This document shows, in pieces, positions 1-11,368 of a stretch of 64,000 nucleotides of DNA; positions within the stretch are counted from its first letter, which is position 1, and each line of letters opens with the position of its first letter. This stretch comes from Lingula anatina (Eukaryota > Brachiopoda > Lingulata > Lingulida > Lingulidae), in contig NW_019775570.1 in NCBI RefSeq assembly GCF_001039355.2, positions 205,887 through 269,886 on the forward strand. The letters run 5' to 3'. The notes under the pieces were generated by a model that searched no databases, was not told the origin of the DNA, and saw nothing but the letters and a program-made list of their open reading frames with translations. Position numbers and translations under genes: made by a program.

Positions 1-31
<31 letters not shown>

Positions 32-42
32 GGGGGGGGGGG
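1..42. repeat. Homopolymer T then G run at window edge
   Basis: Thirty T followed by twelve G, seen directly. It resembles the low-quality homopolymer stretch at 19318-19420 beside a single-N join, so it may be a contig end and not real sequence. Confidence 0.7.
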
Positions 43-61
43 TGCCATAAAACGGAGTGTT

Positions 62-300
62 CTAGGGTAAATGCCAACTTTCCCACACTTTCCAGTGAGT
101 CCATTCCGAAATTAAAATTGATTGTTTGATTGTTCTTTCCTTTTCCGTGTGTTTTTTAACAATCTCAAGAGATTATTACGGAGGGTAGCCATCTATGAAG
201 GTGCACGTGGTCTGATGGCAAGCAAAGATTTAAAAATAATTGCGATAATTGTACATTGTTATAATAAGCTGAATAATCTTATAAACTGTATAAGCGTCAC
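62..300. mobile_element. Degenerate partial copy of the TTAA-type MITE
   Basis: The stretch holds the element's internal landmarks in the same order as the copies at 14392-14724 and 51634-51955: gggtaaa...actttccca, then tctcaagagattattac, then tagccatctatgaaggt. Terminal repeats are not clear. It sits downstream of exon 2 of copy a. A diverged relic is the best reading. Confidence 0.5.
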
Positions 301-331
301 ATAGAAATACAAGGATATAAAAGTCGCAAAC

Positions 332-861
332 CTGGTCGCTGTCTATTATTTCGTTGATTTCGGCATTTCTAACATTCCTTTTATGAGACACCACTCCGCT
401 GCGCCGTCGTCTCTGCACTTTTAACAAAAGTAAATAAATTTATGGCTTAAGAAGTCATCATTGCCTGTGGTTCTTTGAACTGTGTATACATGCACAGATT
501 GAATTATAATTGCGTTGTGGTAATATCGCCATATTGAAATTCTCATATAGTCCAATATTACATGTCTCTTTTTGAAGCATTTTTTGAAGCACATTTTGTT
601 ATCTCTCTTTAGCATTCAATTATGTGGCTCTTTTATTATAAAATACATGGAATTGTGGTCAAAAATAGATACAATCAACACGCAACATGTACCAGTAAAG
701 TGAGGAAAATAGTTTGAAAAATAAAATATAATACATATATGTAATTGGACCTAATAAAGTGAGGTATACTTACACAAAGCGCCACACACCTCCGAATTGG
801 CGAGCAACTGCATAAGAAGCAAGGTCACCAGAAGAAAAACAAAAGTTCGACGTTTGTCCAT
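332..861 (-). CDS. Secreted Arg-rich/acidic peptide family, copy a (exons 1-2; exon 3 beyond window)
   Basis: Exon 1 (861-774) starts MDKRRTFVFLLVTLL and encodes a 29-residue signal peptide ending near NSEVCGAL. Exon 2 (417-332) encodes QRRRRSGVVSHKRNVRNAE and ends DSDQ. The donor gtaagt after position 774 is strong and leaves phase 1. The matching acceptor at 417 is weak (aaaag). An alternative is donor GAG|gtgtgt paired with acceptor gtgcag, in phase 0. No acidic exon 3 is visible between 1 and 331, so it probably lies outside the window. A TATA-like box lies at 894-899. This copy and b differ most from the rest, and this one carries a cysteine near the signal cleavage site. Product function is unknown: a small secreted basic peptide by analogy with the complete copies. 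Confidence 0.6.
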
Positions 862-1142
862 GTTCTCAACGTTTACTAACGCAATCAACCCACTTTATAC
901 CCACGCTGCTGTCTTATGAGAGGTTGGTGAATTTCAATGACGTCTTAAACCAATGTTGCCATAAATTATGGCTGACATGTGACTAAATTGCATTTTAGAC
1001 CTTGCTGGGTTACGTGGACTTGCAATGGATAGAAAAAACCACATACCATTTGATAATTATGGAGTTCGGTATTTAATACTAACGAAGGAGAGGTACTCAA
1101 AGACATACATTGCGCTCGAATGAGGCCTTTCTATAACCAAAA

Positions 1143-1500
1143 ATGAATTATCTCGGAAATTGTAAAATTTTTCTGTGAATTACTGAGGTATATACGATAT
1201 AAAACTGACAAGAAAATTTTATATTCCTTAAAAAGGGAATTTTGTGAAATTGCGAAATTAGCCTTGTTGCATGCAATGTATTTGAAACAGCTTTTTTTTT
1301 TATCCTTTAAGCAATTTTTNTGAATTATCTCGGAAATTGTAAAAATTTTTCTGTGAATTACTGAGGTATATACGATATAAAACTGACAAGAAAATTTTAT
1401 ATTCCTTAAAAAAGGGAATTTTGTGAAATTGCGAAATTAGCCTTGTTGCATGCAATGTATTTGAAACAGCTTTTTTTTCATCCTTTAAGCAATTTTTTCT
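1143..1500. repeat. Direct duplication across a single-N join (likely assembly artefact)
   Basis: The roughly 176 bases before the N at 1319 repeat almost exactly after it. Both begin tgaattatctcggaaattgt and run to ctttaagcaattttt. A duplication that starts exactly at an N is the signature of unmerged contig ends. Confidence 0.85.
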
Positions 1501-2515
1501 GAAGTTTTTGTTTTGTCTCCAGCGTTTACACCTCAATATTTTTAATTATTTTTTACATCCAAGTATAGTAAAACTACGGTGACAGGTATCACAATGCACA
1601 TTTAAATTTGTAAAACATTTGTAAATCATTTATTGTGCAATTTGTTCAGATTTATTGCATGCTGGTTTTGTTTTGTTTTTAATTTTTTCACATACATCAA
1701 ATGAAACAAAGGTCACCCTTCCTTTCAAGAAAATGCACATGAAATATTTTAATGAGTGATCACGATATTAGGACGTCACGCGCTACTACTAAAGGAATCT
1801 TTGCAACAGACTCCAATACTTAAAGAGAGAAGGTCATTACGAATTAGATTTGTCAACAAATATCAAGTGTTCCTTAATCGGGCTCAAATTGCACTTAGCG
1901 TCAAATTACCTTAAGGGGGGAATGCCATTAAAAAGCAATTCAAATATACGTGCACGTTCTGTAAACAAAATTAACCTGTTCCAATGTTGTACTTGTCTTT
2001 ATCTCTTTTATACTATAGTTTCTTGTGTAATTTACAATAATAAAAGAAACCACCATGAACAGCAACTGTACTTTTATTCTTGAGAGCGAATATAACTTCT
2101 CATGGCCTTCACCCCAATAGTGATTACAAGCACTAGTTAAGAGGGCGGGAAATATCAACTAGTCATCAAAAGTGATCCTGAGAGGCGTGGAAGCGTTTAA
2201 TTGTCCGCAAGATAATATTTATTTATTTATTTACTTTTGGAATGGGAACAAGAAAATAAGCTGCACGAATGAAGGCCTGGAATAAACTTATTTTATTGCT
2301 GTGTGTTTTTAAATAAAATGTCTACAAGAAGCTTTGCATTCTCTACAGGTACAAACTGTTGTATTCAAACTAAAACTAGTTTTTTTAGCATAATTTGAAG
2401 GAGAATAAGAGCGACAAAGAGGTATGGAACTAAACCAAACTCTATTGTATGTCTTTCATGTTTACTGAAAATTACAAAGTCTACATAGTAAGAAAATGAA
2501 TGATGTAGCATGATC

Positions 2516-2869
2516 AAGCCCCCTTTTCACTGGACAGCGTCCTTTCTGCGTCTTTGTGCGACCATTTAACTGGCATCGCTGTGGCCGTAGAAAGAAGGCA
2601 CAAGCATCGCTTTGGTTACAGAACGACTGCTCAATGATCGGCCAGTTGTTGGCACGTAAAGTATTATTATTATTTCTTGAAACTCTCTTAATGAAAATTA
2701 GGGGGAAACGATTGCTTTTGGTGCTAGGATAAAAAGAAAAGAGAGTCAGAGGAAAAACAAGTGGAAAACACTATAAACGCCCTAGAGAATTATTATTATT
2801 ATCATTTACCCACAAACGGGGCCGTACCACGGAACGCAGAAAGGACCCCTTCCAGTGTAAAGGGGGCTT
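2516..2869. mobile_element. MITE with about 35-bp terminal inverted repeats
   Basis: The left end aagcccccttttcactgga is answered at the right end by tccagtgtaaagggggctt, and the matching continues inward with cgtcctttctgcg against cgcagaaaggac. It has no coding capacity and is about 354 bp. I name no superfamily because the target duplication is not clear. Confidence 0.8.
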
Positions 2870-3561
2870 AAGAGAGTTTAAGGGCTCATGTAGCAGTTAA
2901 TCCTGTTTGTCACTATTACACCCCATGTATACCATTTTCATTCATATATTTTTCAAACCCCGCTTTAGCTGCTTGTTTCCTTTGAACTGGCGGTGGATGA
3001 AATCGTTAGTCCAATGTGAATGACACTGCAAACATGAAAATTTGGAATTTTAAAAAACACCCATGTGTGTGTAAAATATGTAGTAGAAACCTTTAAAGTG
3101 TCTTTGTGTACACATCTTAAATAAAGTTCAAGGTGAAATATTGGAAAAATGGTAATGCCTTTTCAGGGCCGTTGCCATGACATAGCCTATAATGGTTTAC
3201 GTGTCTCGCATACATTGCAATGTTACCAAGGAAATGACCACGATACAACCTTGTCATGCAGCGATAACTCCCTTATAAGATGATGTTAAATGCCTATTTA
3301 GAGTTTTTATTTGTATGTCCAAATGGAGGGCACTAGCACATACAGTCAAAGTTAATGATAAAAGTTAAAACTTAGAAACTGGGTGTGATATGCTGTTCAA
3401 TAGTAACACGTATTCCAAGGGCATTCAAAAAAGAAAACATTGTAACATTTTCAGACGAGGCCTGCTTGTGAAATTTTACAAATATTTCAATTGTCAATTA
3501 AACGTTTGGCTTGAATTGAGGGCCCGCCTTTTGTTCACACGGCACGGCGTTATTCTATCCT

Positions 3562-4068
3562 CTAAAAGTCATCTTCGTCATCATCTTCGAGATCGTCCGC
3601 CAATAGACGAATCAATTCCTGAAATAATGCACAATTTTGCAAAAAATAAGGTACACAGTCGTCGATTACCTCTCTCTATTTTTCTCTTTGTCATTGGGAA
3701 ATCACGGCTGTCAGATATTAGATACTGCGGCACAAAAAATTAGTTTCTGAATGACTAAACAAACTTTTATAACTACCTCCGCCAAGGAGGTTATGTTTTC
3801 ACCCCTGTTTGTTTGTCTGTCTGTTTGTCAACAGCATAACTCAAAAGGTTATGGATGAATTTCGATGGAATTTTCAGGGTAGGTCAGAAATGGGTTTACT
3901 TAGAAGTGATTACTTTGTGGTGGTGATCCGGATCAATAATCAATCAATAATCAATTATCAAAAATAAAAAAAACTAAGCATTATAGAATAGGGGTGAAAC
4001 GGCATTGGGTGGAGGCCCTGCTGCCTTGGCGGAGGTCTGAGCTCTCGGAATGCTTAATAATTATAATG

Positions 4069-4099
<31 letters not shown>

Positions 4100-4521
4100 G
4101 ATGAAACTTACGTACATATGCAAGAGCCTACCTTTTCAATGTCTATCATTTCATTTCTTTCGGCATTTCTGTCAGCCCTTTCGCGAGAAACAACTAATCT
4201 TCGGCGCCTTGCTGATTTTGACAAAAATATATATTACCAGTAAGTTTCGTTATTAAAGATTTTAATGTGTATGCATGCATAATGACAAGTTTGCGTTTGG
4301 GTGTTGGAAAAGTATATAGACTATTTATCACGGTCTTTTGACATTTTAATGTATTTTTTTATAATTAAAACTTAAAAAACATGATACACTAAAAGTATAA
4401 TTTGGATGAAGAACAAAAATGAGTTTTACTCACTCGCAAACCCATGCACCTCCGAAATGGTAAACAACTGCACAAGTAGCAAGGTTACCAGAATAAAAAC
4501 CAACGCTCGGTGCTTCTCCAT
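3562..4521 (-). CDS. Secreted Arg-rich/acidic peptide family, copy b
   Basis: Three exons give a 74-residue precursor. Exon 1 (4521-4434) begins MEKHRALVFILVTLL and ends SEVHGFA in phase 1 before donor gtgagt. Exon 2 (4211-4132) opens with RRRRLVVSRERADRNAERN and ends DIEK in phase 0. Exon 3 (3618-3562) encodes ELIRLLADDLEDDDEDDF and stop. All acceptors are tcag or tttcag and phases agree. The plan is signal peptide, four arginines, a mixed-charge probably helical middle, and an acidic tail. There are no cysteines after the signal peptide. Intron 2 carries a MITE at 3775-4036. A likely poly(A) signal (TTTATT on the plus strand) lies near 3306. It belongs with copy a to a divergent subgroup whose exon 1 is 15 bases longer than in copies c-j. 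Function unknown. Confidence 0.78.
3775..4036. mobile_element. MITE with 13-bp TIRs in intron 2 of copy b
   Basis: acctccgccaagg at the left is exactly inverted as ccttggcggaggt at the right. The interior contains ggtggtgatccggatca. Truncated relatives lie at about 7028-7200 and 25260-25600. It is non-coding. Confidence 0.8.
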
Positions 4522-4788
4522 TCCTGCGACTTTTACTACGTACTATAGCTCCGAATACAAGGCGGGTCGCGGTCAAAATATAAATATTCTCGAAAGAATG
4601 ACAAATTCCTTATAAACACTATATGGTTGAAGAGTTGCCTGGTCATTCACGCTTGCTTTGTCGACGGAACGGTTGGCGACTTCAGTAATTTAAATGTATT
4701 TTCATAGCCTCTTTCGTCATGCATGACCAAACTGAACGCATATATTAACATTAAATGAAGAGGATTTACTAGCGTTTATGGTGCTTGA

Positions 4789-4957
4789 CAGGGGCGGAAC
4801 CACAGATATTTTCTGACAGTCTTCCAAATTATCTTTCTTGATCCATCATCCTTTTTTGACCCTATTCCGACAGAAAAAAATTTGATACCCGTCAATGTAA
4901 AGTTGAAAACCTGACCATCTTCTGGAAGACCCAGAAGACGGCCTCAGTCCGCCCCTG
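4789..4957. mobile_element. MITE with CAGGGGCGGA termini
   Basis: caggggcgga opens it and tccgcccctg closes it, with further imperfect inverted matching inward (cttccaa/ctggaag). Flanks give a 5-bp direct duplication, cttga. It is 169 bp and non-coding. Confidence 0.7.
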
Positions 4958-5122
4958 CTTGAGGCGATAGATATTGTTCTTCAGTTAAAACATTTCAGTG
5001 ACTTTTGTACGTCGTTAACATGATCAATGAAATACGAGGTTAGACGTAGAGGTTTTAAAAATTGTTTTGAAAGAACGAATATTTTGAGACTTGCATCAGA
5101 CAGCATGATAAAGGATCAACGG

Positions 5123-5298
5123 CAGGCCCGTAGCCAGGGGGGGGGGGGGGGTTCGGGGGGTTAGAAAGAACCGCCCCTTTTGCTGGGAAAAGGTCCACTC
5201 TGGGTAAAATTTGATCTAGGTACATGAAGTTTTCATGGGAAAAGGTCCACTTTTTCAGAAAACGAACCCCCCTTTTGAAATTGCTGGCTACGGGCCTG
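5123..5298. mobile_element. MITE with CAGGCCCGTAGCCAG termini
   Basis: caggcccgtagccag at the left is inverted as ctggctacgggcctg at the right. The flanks share the direct repeat aacgg. The interior has a long G run and ggtccac/gtggacc-type matches. Relatives are at 7965-8239, 19996-20274 and 25312-25484. Confidence 0.85.
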
Positions 5299-6412
5299 AA
5301 CGGTAACATTAAGCTTATGTTACTTTGATAATATGTTTCTTTTTTTAGCAAATTGAATATTACAAAGAGACTTAAACATGTTTTAACATTAAAATACAAA
5401 GAAATACAAATCTGCCAACGAGGTTTTTAATTTGACCATTTATTTTCCCAGGAAATCTTTGCAGGTACACAAGGTCAATCTTACGTCCATCACAATAATA
5501 TTTAAATGAGAAAATGTTCTAATTGATTTCTACAGTAAAGTACAAAAGTTTTGGGACTCGATTCAACTTTTCTAAATCAACCCTGCTCTTTATACATCCT
5601 TTTTTTACACCATTGATATTTTTATTCTTTTATTCTTTCTTTTATTCTTTTTATTTATCTTTTTTAATTCACTTATGCATTTAAGACAATAAAGTGAGAT
5701 GGGGTGGTTAAGTTGTGGTTAAATTCTTGCGGTCTTCCAATAATCACCATGACGCCAAGTTTAATTAGTGGTCAAATTCGTAATAAAGACTTCATGGTCA
5801 CTGCATGTAAATAGCTCTACTCCAGAACCAAGTCTACGGGTTTTTAAGATTATCGTAGCACCAATAACGTACAGATACATGTACATCAGTGAGAGACGAT
5901 GCATGATTATCCAAAATAAATATTCCAAATAATTGGAACAAGTACCTGATATTAGGCATAATCTACAGAAAAATATCCGGAGGATTTCAAGCAAGAGTAG
6001 ATAAGTGCGACAGGGCACTAATAGATAAAAAATTATTTATTTATTTTTTTTGGGGGGTTGGGGTGGATACAGCGTTTTGGGATCAGAAATCTATAGTACC
6101 CTCTCCTTGCCGATGAAGATACAAATACGAACTACGCATGATAATTCTGTCTTTGACTGACTATTATTTCTATAAAATACAAAGTACATAAACATTTCTA
6201 CGGGAGATACATGTACAATGCATACTTAGACAAGTGTTCTTAATCGCTTAAGGTTAACCTTACAATTACACTTGGCCAAGAACCACTCGAACGACGCACC
6301 TCAAAAATAAAGAATTGATACTTTGGTAGGTTTCACAATTTTTTCTCACTTTTCTGCTACGAAATAACGAAAAAATGAAATTGGAAATTTATTAAGAAGT
6401 TTATACACATCT

Positions 6413-6465
<53 letters not shown>

Positions 6466-6600
6466 TTGTTTTTAATGGCTTGTTTTATAGTTGATTTCAT
6501 GGGAGTGTCATTCCCCATTTCGGTACTTGCAATCCTTTTGTTAAGGGATAAAAAATTGCCCATGATTTACGCTTGGAATACAAAACTAAAATAAAGCATA
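5299..6600. other. Intergenic region downstream of copy c
   Basis: No exon of the peptide family was found. It holds AT-rich sequence and an (ATT)n microsatellite at about 6416-6461. TTTATT motifs near 6610-6625 would serve as minus-strand poly(A) signals for copy c. Confidence 0.5.
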
Positions 6601-6901
6601 GAAATCTTTTGATTTTATTTATTTATAAATGTGTAAACGTGTGAACTGTAGGGATTTGATGACAAAATAATATTTTTGCTAAGATATAAATTCAGTATTT
6701 AATGTCTGAAGAAAATCCTCTGATGGTTATCAGTGACATTATAGTAGTGTTGAGATGACCGCCGTGAGCTGCACACGTAAGGGGGTTTAAAGCGTCGAGT
6801 AAACAATTGAAACGTTTAAAACGTTGTAGCATAACAACCGGGACTTAACCGACTGTAGCAACGTCGTTTCTCATGAAATTCTGTTCTCCATAGAAATTCA
6901 C

Positions 6902-7398
6902 TTATCCAGAGTCGTTTTCATCCTCTTCGATTCCATCTTCAAGCAGCTTGACCAATTTCTCCTGTAAAACAGAAAGATGATTCTATCTGATTTTATAAAA
7001 TATATATTGATATTAATTTAATTAATTACACCCGCCGAGGAAGTTATGTTAATCAGCTGAGTTCGTCTGTTTATCTGTCGCACCCAACTCAAATTAGTTA
7101 CACGTGTAGGTGGATTTTGTTGAAAATTTCACGATAGGGTAAAGATGGGTTAAATAAGAAATAATTCTTTTTTGGTGGTGATCCGGATCACTATTTGGAG
7201 CCAAGAATTTAAAAAGGATTCTAATGCCATTGCGAGATAGGCCAGAAGATTATGAAATTTTGCATACGCGTAGGCAGTTTTCCAGTGCCTTATTTTGCAC
7301 AAGGTAGTGCGTCACAGCATTGTTGCTATGCGCTAGGGTTGACATTTCCAGACAGATCATTGTGTCAATAAATAAATAAACACATAATATAAATAATA

Positions 7399-7434
<36 letters not shown>

Positions 7435-8853
7435 AAAACGTTCTGTAGTCTTACAAAGGTATGTCCAGTCAGGCGTGCCTACGGAGAGGTCACGCCCAAG
7501 GCCTTCCAAATCTTACCACAAGGAAACATGCCCTAATTTATGTTCTTACAATTGTGCTGCTTCAACATAGGATCCCCCGTTCCGTTCAGAATAAGAGCCA
7601 GATTGCCTCCAGAAATCGATGTTTGGCGCAGTCAAACGACATTTTATGGCGACAACAACCTCCAGAGTTTATTTACGCACATGCGCATTCCGCGCATGCT
7701 CGATTCTTCCGAAAGAGGGTACATGTTGCTGCCTCTTTGCAACCTCAAAAACGAAATCTGTGCAGGATTGTTTGTATCCCTAAGGCCATAAAATTTAATA
7801 CAGGCAAAGATTTGTTGTAAAACGTTGTTAAAATGATTAGGATAGTGGGATAATATAATTAAAGCGGCCTTGTTTGGCCAAATCTCGAACAACCGCTTTT
7901 CTCTGTTGCCTTCTTTGTGTGGACTATGAAGGTTTGTGGTTAACTGGGATGGAGGAGACATAAACAGGCCCGTGGCCAGCAATTGCAAAATGTTTTTTTC
8001 TGAAAATATAGACCTTTTCTCATGGAACCTCAGTTTACCTACAGCAAGTTTACCCAGAGTGGACTTTTTCCCAGCAAAAAGGGGGGATCTTTTTCTGAAA
8101 ATTTAGACTTTTTTCATTGGAACCTAAGTTTGCCTTGATCAAAATTACACAGAGTGGACCTTTTCCCCACAAAAATCGTTTAAACTAAACTTGGCTACGA
8201 ACCCCGAACTCCCCCCCCCCTACCCCGGTTACGGGCCTGCATAAAGCGTTTTTAAAGACCCATTGTGAACTTCAGTCTGGCTTTAGCAGGTAACTATACA
8301 TAACAACCTCTGAAAAAACCTCTGTGAACAGGGCAACATCATCTTCTATTTATGCAATGAATTGGGAACCATGAACTTTTCTAAGCAGAACACTGGAATC
8401 ATTTATAAGGCCAAACGTCATCTGTACTGTCAAGATGGTCAAATAAGAGTGTAAGTTAAAACAACCTACCAATCTGGTATTTTCAAGGGCATCGTCAAAC
8501 TTTTCCATTCCCTGATTTCTTTCCTCGTCCGCGAGGTCTGCACCTGAAATAAAGCGACGGCGCCGACGACGTCTCAAGCCTGAAGTATAAAGATCACACA
8601 TTATGGTGGTGACCTGTTTTACGTTATTTAGTTGAAACTATGTCTAAAATCCGTTTTTTTTCCAAACCCAGAGAGTGAAATACATGTAAGACAGAATCTT
8701 TTGATGAAAATGAAAATATGAAGAATAAATTATTCTGCTTGATATTATACGAATGAAAAGGAGACAGGAAAGAGAAATACCTTCAGAATCAGCAAACATC
8801 TGCACGACTAACAAAGTCACCAGAAGTAAGGCTAACACTCTGTACTTGTCCAT
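6902..8853 (-). CDS. Secreted Arg-rich/acidic peptide family, copy c
   Basis: Three exons give an 80-residue precursor. Exon 1 (8853-8781) encodes MDKYRVLALLLVTLL...FADSE and ends in phase 1 before gtattt. Exon 2 (8579-8470) starts GLRRRRRRRFISGADLADE and ends ALENTRL in phase 0 before gtaggt. Exon 3 (6961-6902) encodes EKLVKLLEDGIEEDENDSG and stop. Seven consecutive arginines follow the signal peptide and would allow furin-type processing, leaving an amphipathic acidic peptide. Alternatively the arginine block stays attached and the peptide is charge-polarised. Both are inference. Intron 2 (about 1.5 kb) holds a truncated MITE, a (TAAA)n tract and a CAGGCCCG MITE. Exons 1 and 2 lie inside the 4.36-kb segmental duplication whose other copy gives f, but exon 3 does not. 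TATA box at 8930-8935. Confidence 0.83.
7965..8239. mobile_element. CAGGCCCG MITE in intron 2 of copy c
   Basis: It begins caggcccgtggccagc and ends ggttacgggcctg. The flanking direct repeat cataaa is present on both sides. The interior repeats the phrase agagtggacttttcccagca two or more times, so it is longer than the 5123-5298 relative. It is present at the same place in the duplicate block (19996-20274). Confidence 0.82.
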
Positions 8854-8929
8854 GTCGATGTATAGTTTTTGCCTTTTTAACCAACACGCGAACACACAGT
8901 CCACTGGTCCACTGTAGGATGGCCATCCT

Positions 8930-8980
8930 TTTATACCACACAGGACCGGCGTATCCAAGTTGCTTGGGATTAGAAACCGG
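8930..8980 (-). promoter_or_regulatory. Core promoter of copy c: TATA box and conserved GGGATTAGAAACC motif
   Basis: On the minus strand a TATAAA lies at 8935-8930, about 80 bases before the start codon. The plus-strand string gggattagaaaccgg lies at 8966-8980. The same pair at nearly the same spacing occurs before copies d, e, f, h and i, and in altered form before j. The TAATCC core matches the known preference of bicoid/Otx/Pitx-type homeodomains, but use in vivo is inference. Confidence 0.7.
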
Positions 8981-9593
8981 TCATCAGTCCTTTTAAAAAT
9001 ACATATAATAAATCAATAAATCACCTTCACTCACTTAACACTTAAGAGTCCGTTTTTGCTAAAAAAGTTTTAAAAAAGCCATTTATGGTCGAGTGGTTTA
9101 ACTATGAGAAGGGGTGCCGGACCGAGACGTCAAAACAAGTTGTTTTGCAGCGTTTGTGGGCAATGATGCTATTCCCAAATGTCAGTAGTGCCACGGCCGT
9201 ATACAACAGCACTGGAGCATAGACATTTTATAGTCTTGCGGTCAAAAATCGAAGGTCAAAAAGTACCAGGTGGTGGGACGTTAAAGGTATCAAGGCCACA
9301 CGGAATATTTTTGTTTAAAGATTTAATGTATTTACATACCTGGATGTGTAAACAGGGGAATGTTTCGTAGTTGATTATTATTTTAAATGATTAAATTATA
9401 TATGTTTAATTTTCACTGATTAATTTTTATTTGTTACCTGTTTCGGTCACCGTAATTTAAGCATCGACTATTTTGATCTATTGCGATCGTAAATAACCAA
9501 CGCGACTATATTCATGAATAAGATTTAGATTCAGTGGAGGTTGGATATGTAAATACAAAATGTTGCAAATAAAACAGGAGACCGTTGTGGTGT

Positions 9594-9743
9594 ACCGGGC
9601 CTCGTGACTCGAAAGCGTATGCGAATAGCGATATCACATAGAGGCTACAATGTATTATATGGGGCGAGTATGGGCGAGTTATGGAATCGAGACGCTAGCG
9701 CTCGGTCGCAATGCGCGTTGCTTTCGAGTTATGGGGCCCTGGT
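9594..9743. mobile_element. 150-bp MITE with ACCGGGCC/GGCCCTGGT ends
   Basis: accgggcctcgtgactcgaa at the left is matched inverted by ttcgagttatggggccctggt-type sequence at the right. The flanks share tggtgt. The homologous position upstream of copy e (about 16670-16690) lacks it, which gives an empty site. A copy is at 21634-21783 and a truncated one at about 27660-27720. Confidence 0.78.
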
Positions 9744-10183
9744 GTTTTATGACTTTTTAAGTTTACCCGAGTGCTCAAAGTCACTCGGTTACTATGTCAC
9801 CTCTATGGAGCGACCAACTGCCCTAGCACTGGATAACCTTTTAATGTGTTATTTTAGGTTTGAAAATAATGTTACACATCGTTGTGGTCTTTTGCTTAGG
9901 GGAACTAGGCAAGATAATCACACCAAAAATGATAGTAAAATCACAGAGTACAAACTGCTGACGACGGAACATGAGAAATAAGTAATAGCATGTTTCTAAA
10001 AACTGAAAGTTATTTAGCCAAGTGAGATCTCTTTATATGAAATTTATGCAATTGCTGACAAGCAAATGTAAATGAAATTATAAAATTCGTTTCTTGAGTT
10101 TCATTTCAAACAGATATATACATATCAATGTTGTAACTATAGCACAGAGTTAGTTTCAGTCATCTTTGTCATCTAATTATCAT

Positions 10184-10225
10184 CTAATTATCTTCTTCTC
10201 CTTCCACCAAACTGACCAATTCTTC
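10184..10225 (-). pseudogene. Orphan terminal exon of a third family member
   Basis: After acceptor ttatttcag on the minus strand the frame reads EELVSLVEGEEDN then stop. This resembles the start of family exon 3 (EKLVKLLED) but is shorter. No matching exon 1 or 2 exists between here and the 3' end of copy d. It is best read as the remnant of a deleted gene. It could also be a cryptic alternative last exon. Confidence 0.5.
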
Positions 10226-10660
10226 CTGAAATAATGTAATGAGGCAGCTTAGTTGCTTGTACAACACTGCTTAAAAAAATAACAACCCCAAAACGGTACA
10301 TGTTCTATCAATTTTTTTGTACCGGTATAAACCATATTGTACAGTATTTTTTTTCTGTTTTCGTTTCTTTTCTTAGTAAAGCTCCTCAGTGACAACCCCG
10401 AATATCAACATACTTTTTCATGAAAACATTTGTTTCCGAAGCAACAGACTAAAATTAGTTATCACTGAAGGAATCATTATTCGTGTCACTGCAATATTCT
10501 GAAAGCCACTTCCTCGTTGTAGTATTTTATGCGGCAATTTCAAACATTTACGATAGAAACCTTACAGACTCGATCAAGCGAGTGGTGGCAGTGCAACATT
10601 TGTCACACGTACAATTGGGTATTTTCCATAATTTCCCACCTGATACCCCTATTTTGAACG

Positions 10661-10919
10661 GCAGATTTAGAGGGGGGGCAGGGTGGTCCTGACCCCCCCC
10701 CCCTTTCGAATTTTGTCCCCTCTTGAAATTCGAATTTTGACTAGCTGAATCATAGTTCTAAACCGTACCAAATGGCACCATTCTCCCTCTAAAGTACCAA
10801 TTTCTTTCGGTGCCCTTCAGCGGGCCCCAAACCCCATGCCAAGTTGAGGGGGAGGGGGAGGTCGCCTTCGCATCCTCGGAACCTCCCCCACCCTTTAAAT
10901 AATCCTGGATCCGCCCCTG
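10661..10919. mobile_element. MITE ending GGATCCGCCCCTG
   Basis: The left side gcagatttagaggggg and the right side ctggatccgcccctg form an imperfect terminal inversion (ggcggat/atccgcc in the best copy at 46968-47249). The interior contains gaaattcgaattttgactagctgaatcatag, shared with the other copies. Confidence 0.7.
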
Positions 10920-11368
10920 GGTCCGTATTTTTTGTTTTTTAATGGATAAAGTTCTGCCCTGGTTTACGCTTGAGATACAAAAATGAACTAAAGCGTAGAA
11001 ATGTACTTATTTTATTTATTTATTTATTTATTATTTTTTTTTTTTGCAAAAATATATGAACGAGAAACAAGCAAGTGTTTCATAAACTTAACAAAATTAG
11101 GAGTCAACGTTATACAGTATTGGTAAACATAGATCAATATTCAATATGATATTCAATATGATATCTATGATTATATATGAAAGCAGTTTCAATGTCCCAA
11201 GGAAATCTGCACTTGATCGTCAGTACCGTTGCAGTAGTGACCGCCGTGGACTGTGGGATTTTAAATCTTAAGCTATGTACATAGTTATCAAATTAAACGA
11301 GTCGCAAAACAACCTGGAGCAAGACCGTGGAAAGGTAATTTTCATCAATGAAGTCAAATCCAAGTCTT

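Larger units (their letters stand above)
862..3300. other. Intergenic region between copies a and b
   Basis: No convincing exon was seen. It holds the promoter of copy a (TATA at 894-899), a false-looking direct duplication at 1143-1500, a 354-bp inverted-repeat element at 2516-2869 and otherwise AT-rich unique sequence. The short open frames here lack signal peptides or family motifs. Confidence 0.6.
8981..11368. other. Intergenic region between copies c and d
   Basis: A block at about 9110-9370 is conserved upstream of copies c, e, f and h (common landmark gccacggccgtatacaacag), although no open frame is conserved through it. The region also carries a MITE at 9594-9743, a relic exon at 10184-10225 and a MITE at 10661-10919. 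The 3' end of copy d lies near 11030, with repeated TTTATT. Confidence 0.6.

Noticed and set aside
5055-5399. 114-residue minus-strand frame
   Set aside because: It is created by the CAGGCCCG MITE, including a proline run from its G tract.
7461-7988. Overlapping frames on both strands, repeated at 19492-20019
   Set aside because: They lie in intron 2 of copies c and f and are conserved only because the DNA was recently duplicated. The related sequence at 25.8-26.2 kb is disrupted.
9604-9981. Plus-strand frame of 125 residues, repeated in part at 21659-22003
   Set aside because: It overlaps a MITE and the duplicated intergenic block, has no homology motif, and is not conserved in the diverged unit at 16.7 kb.
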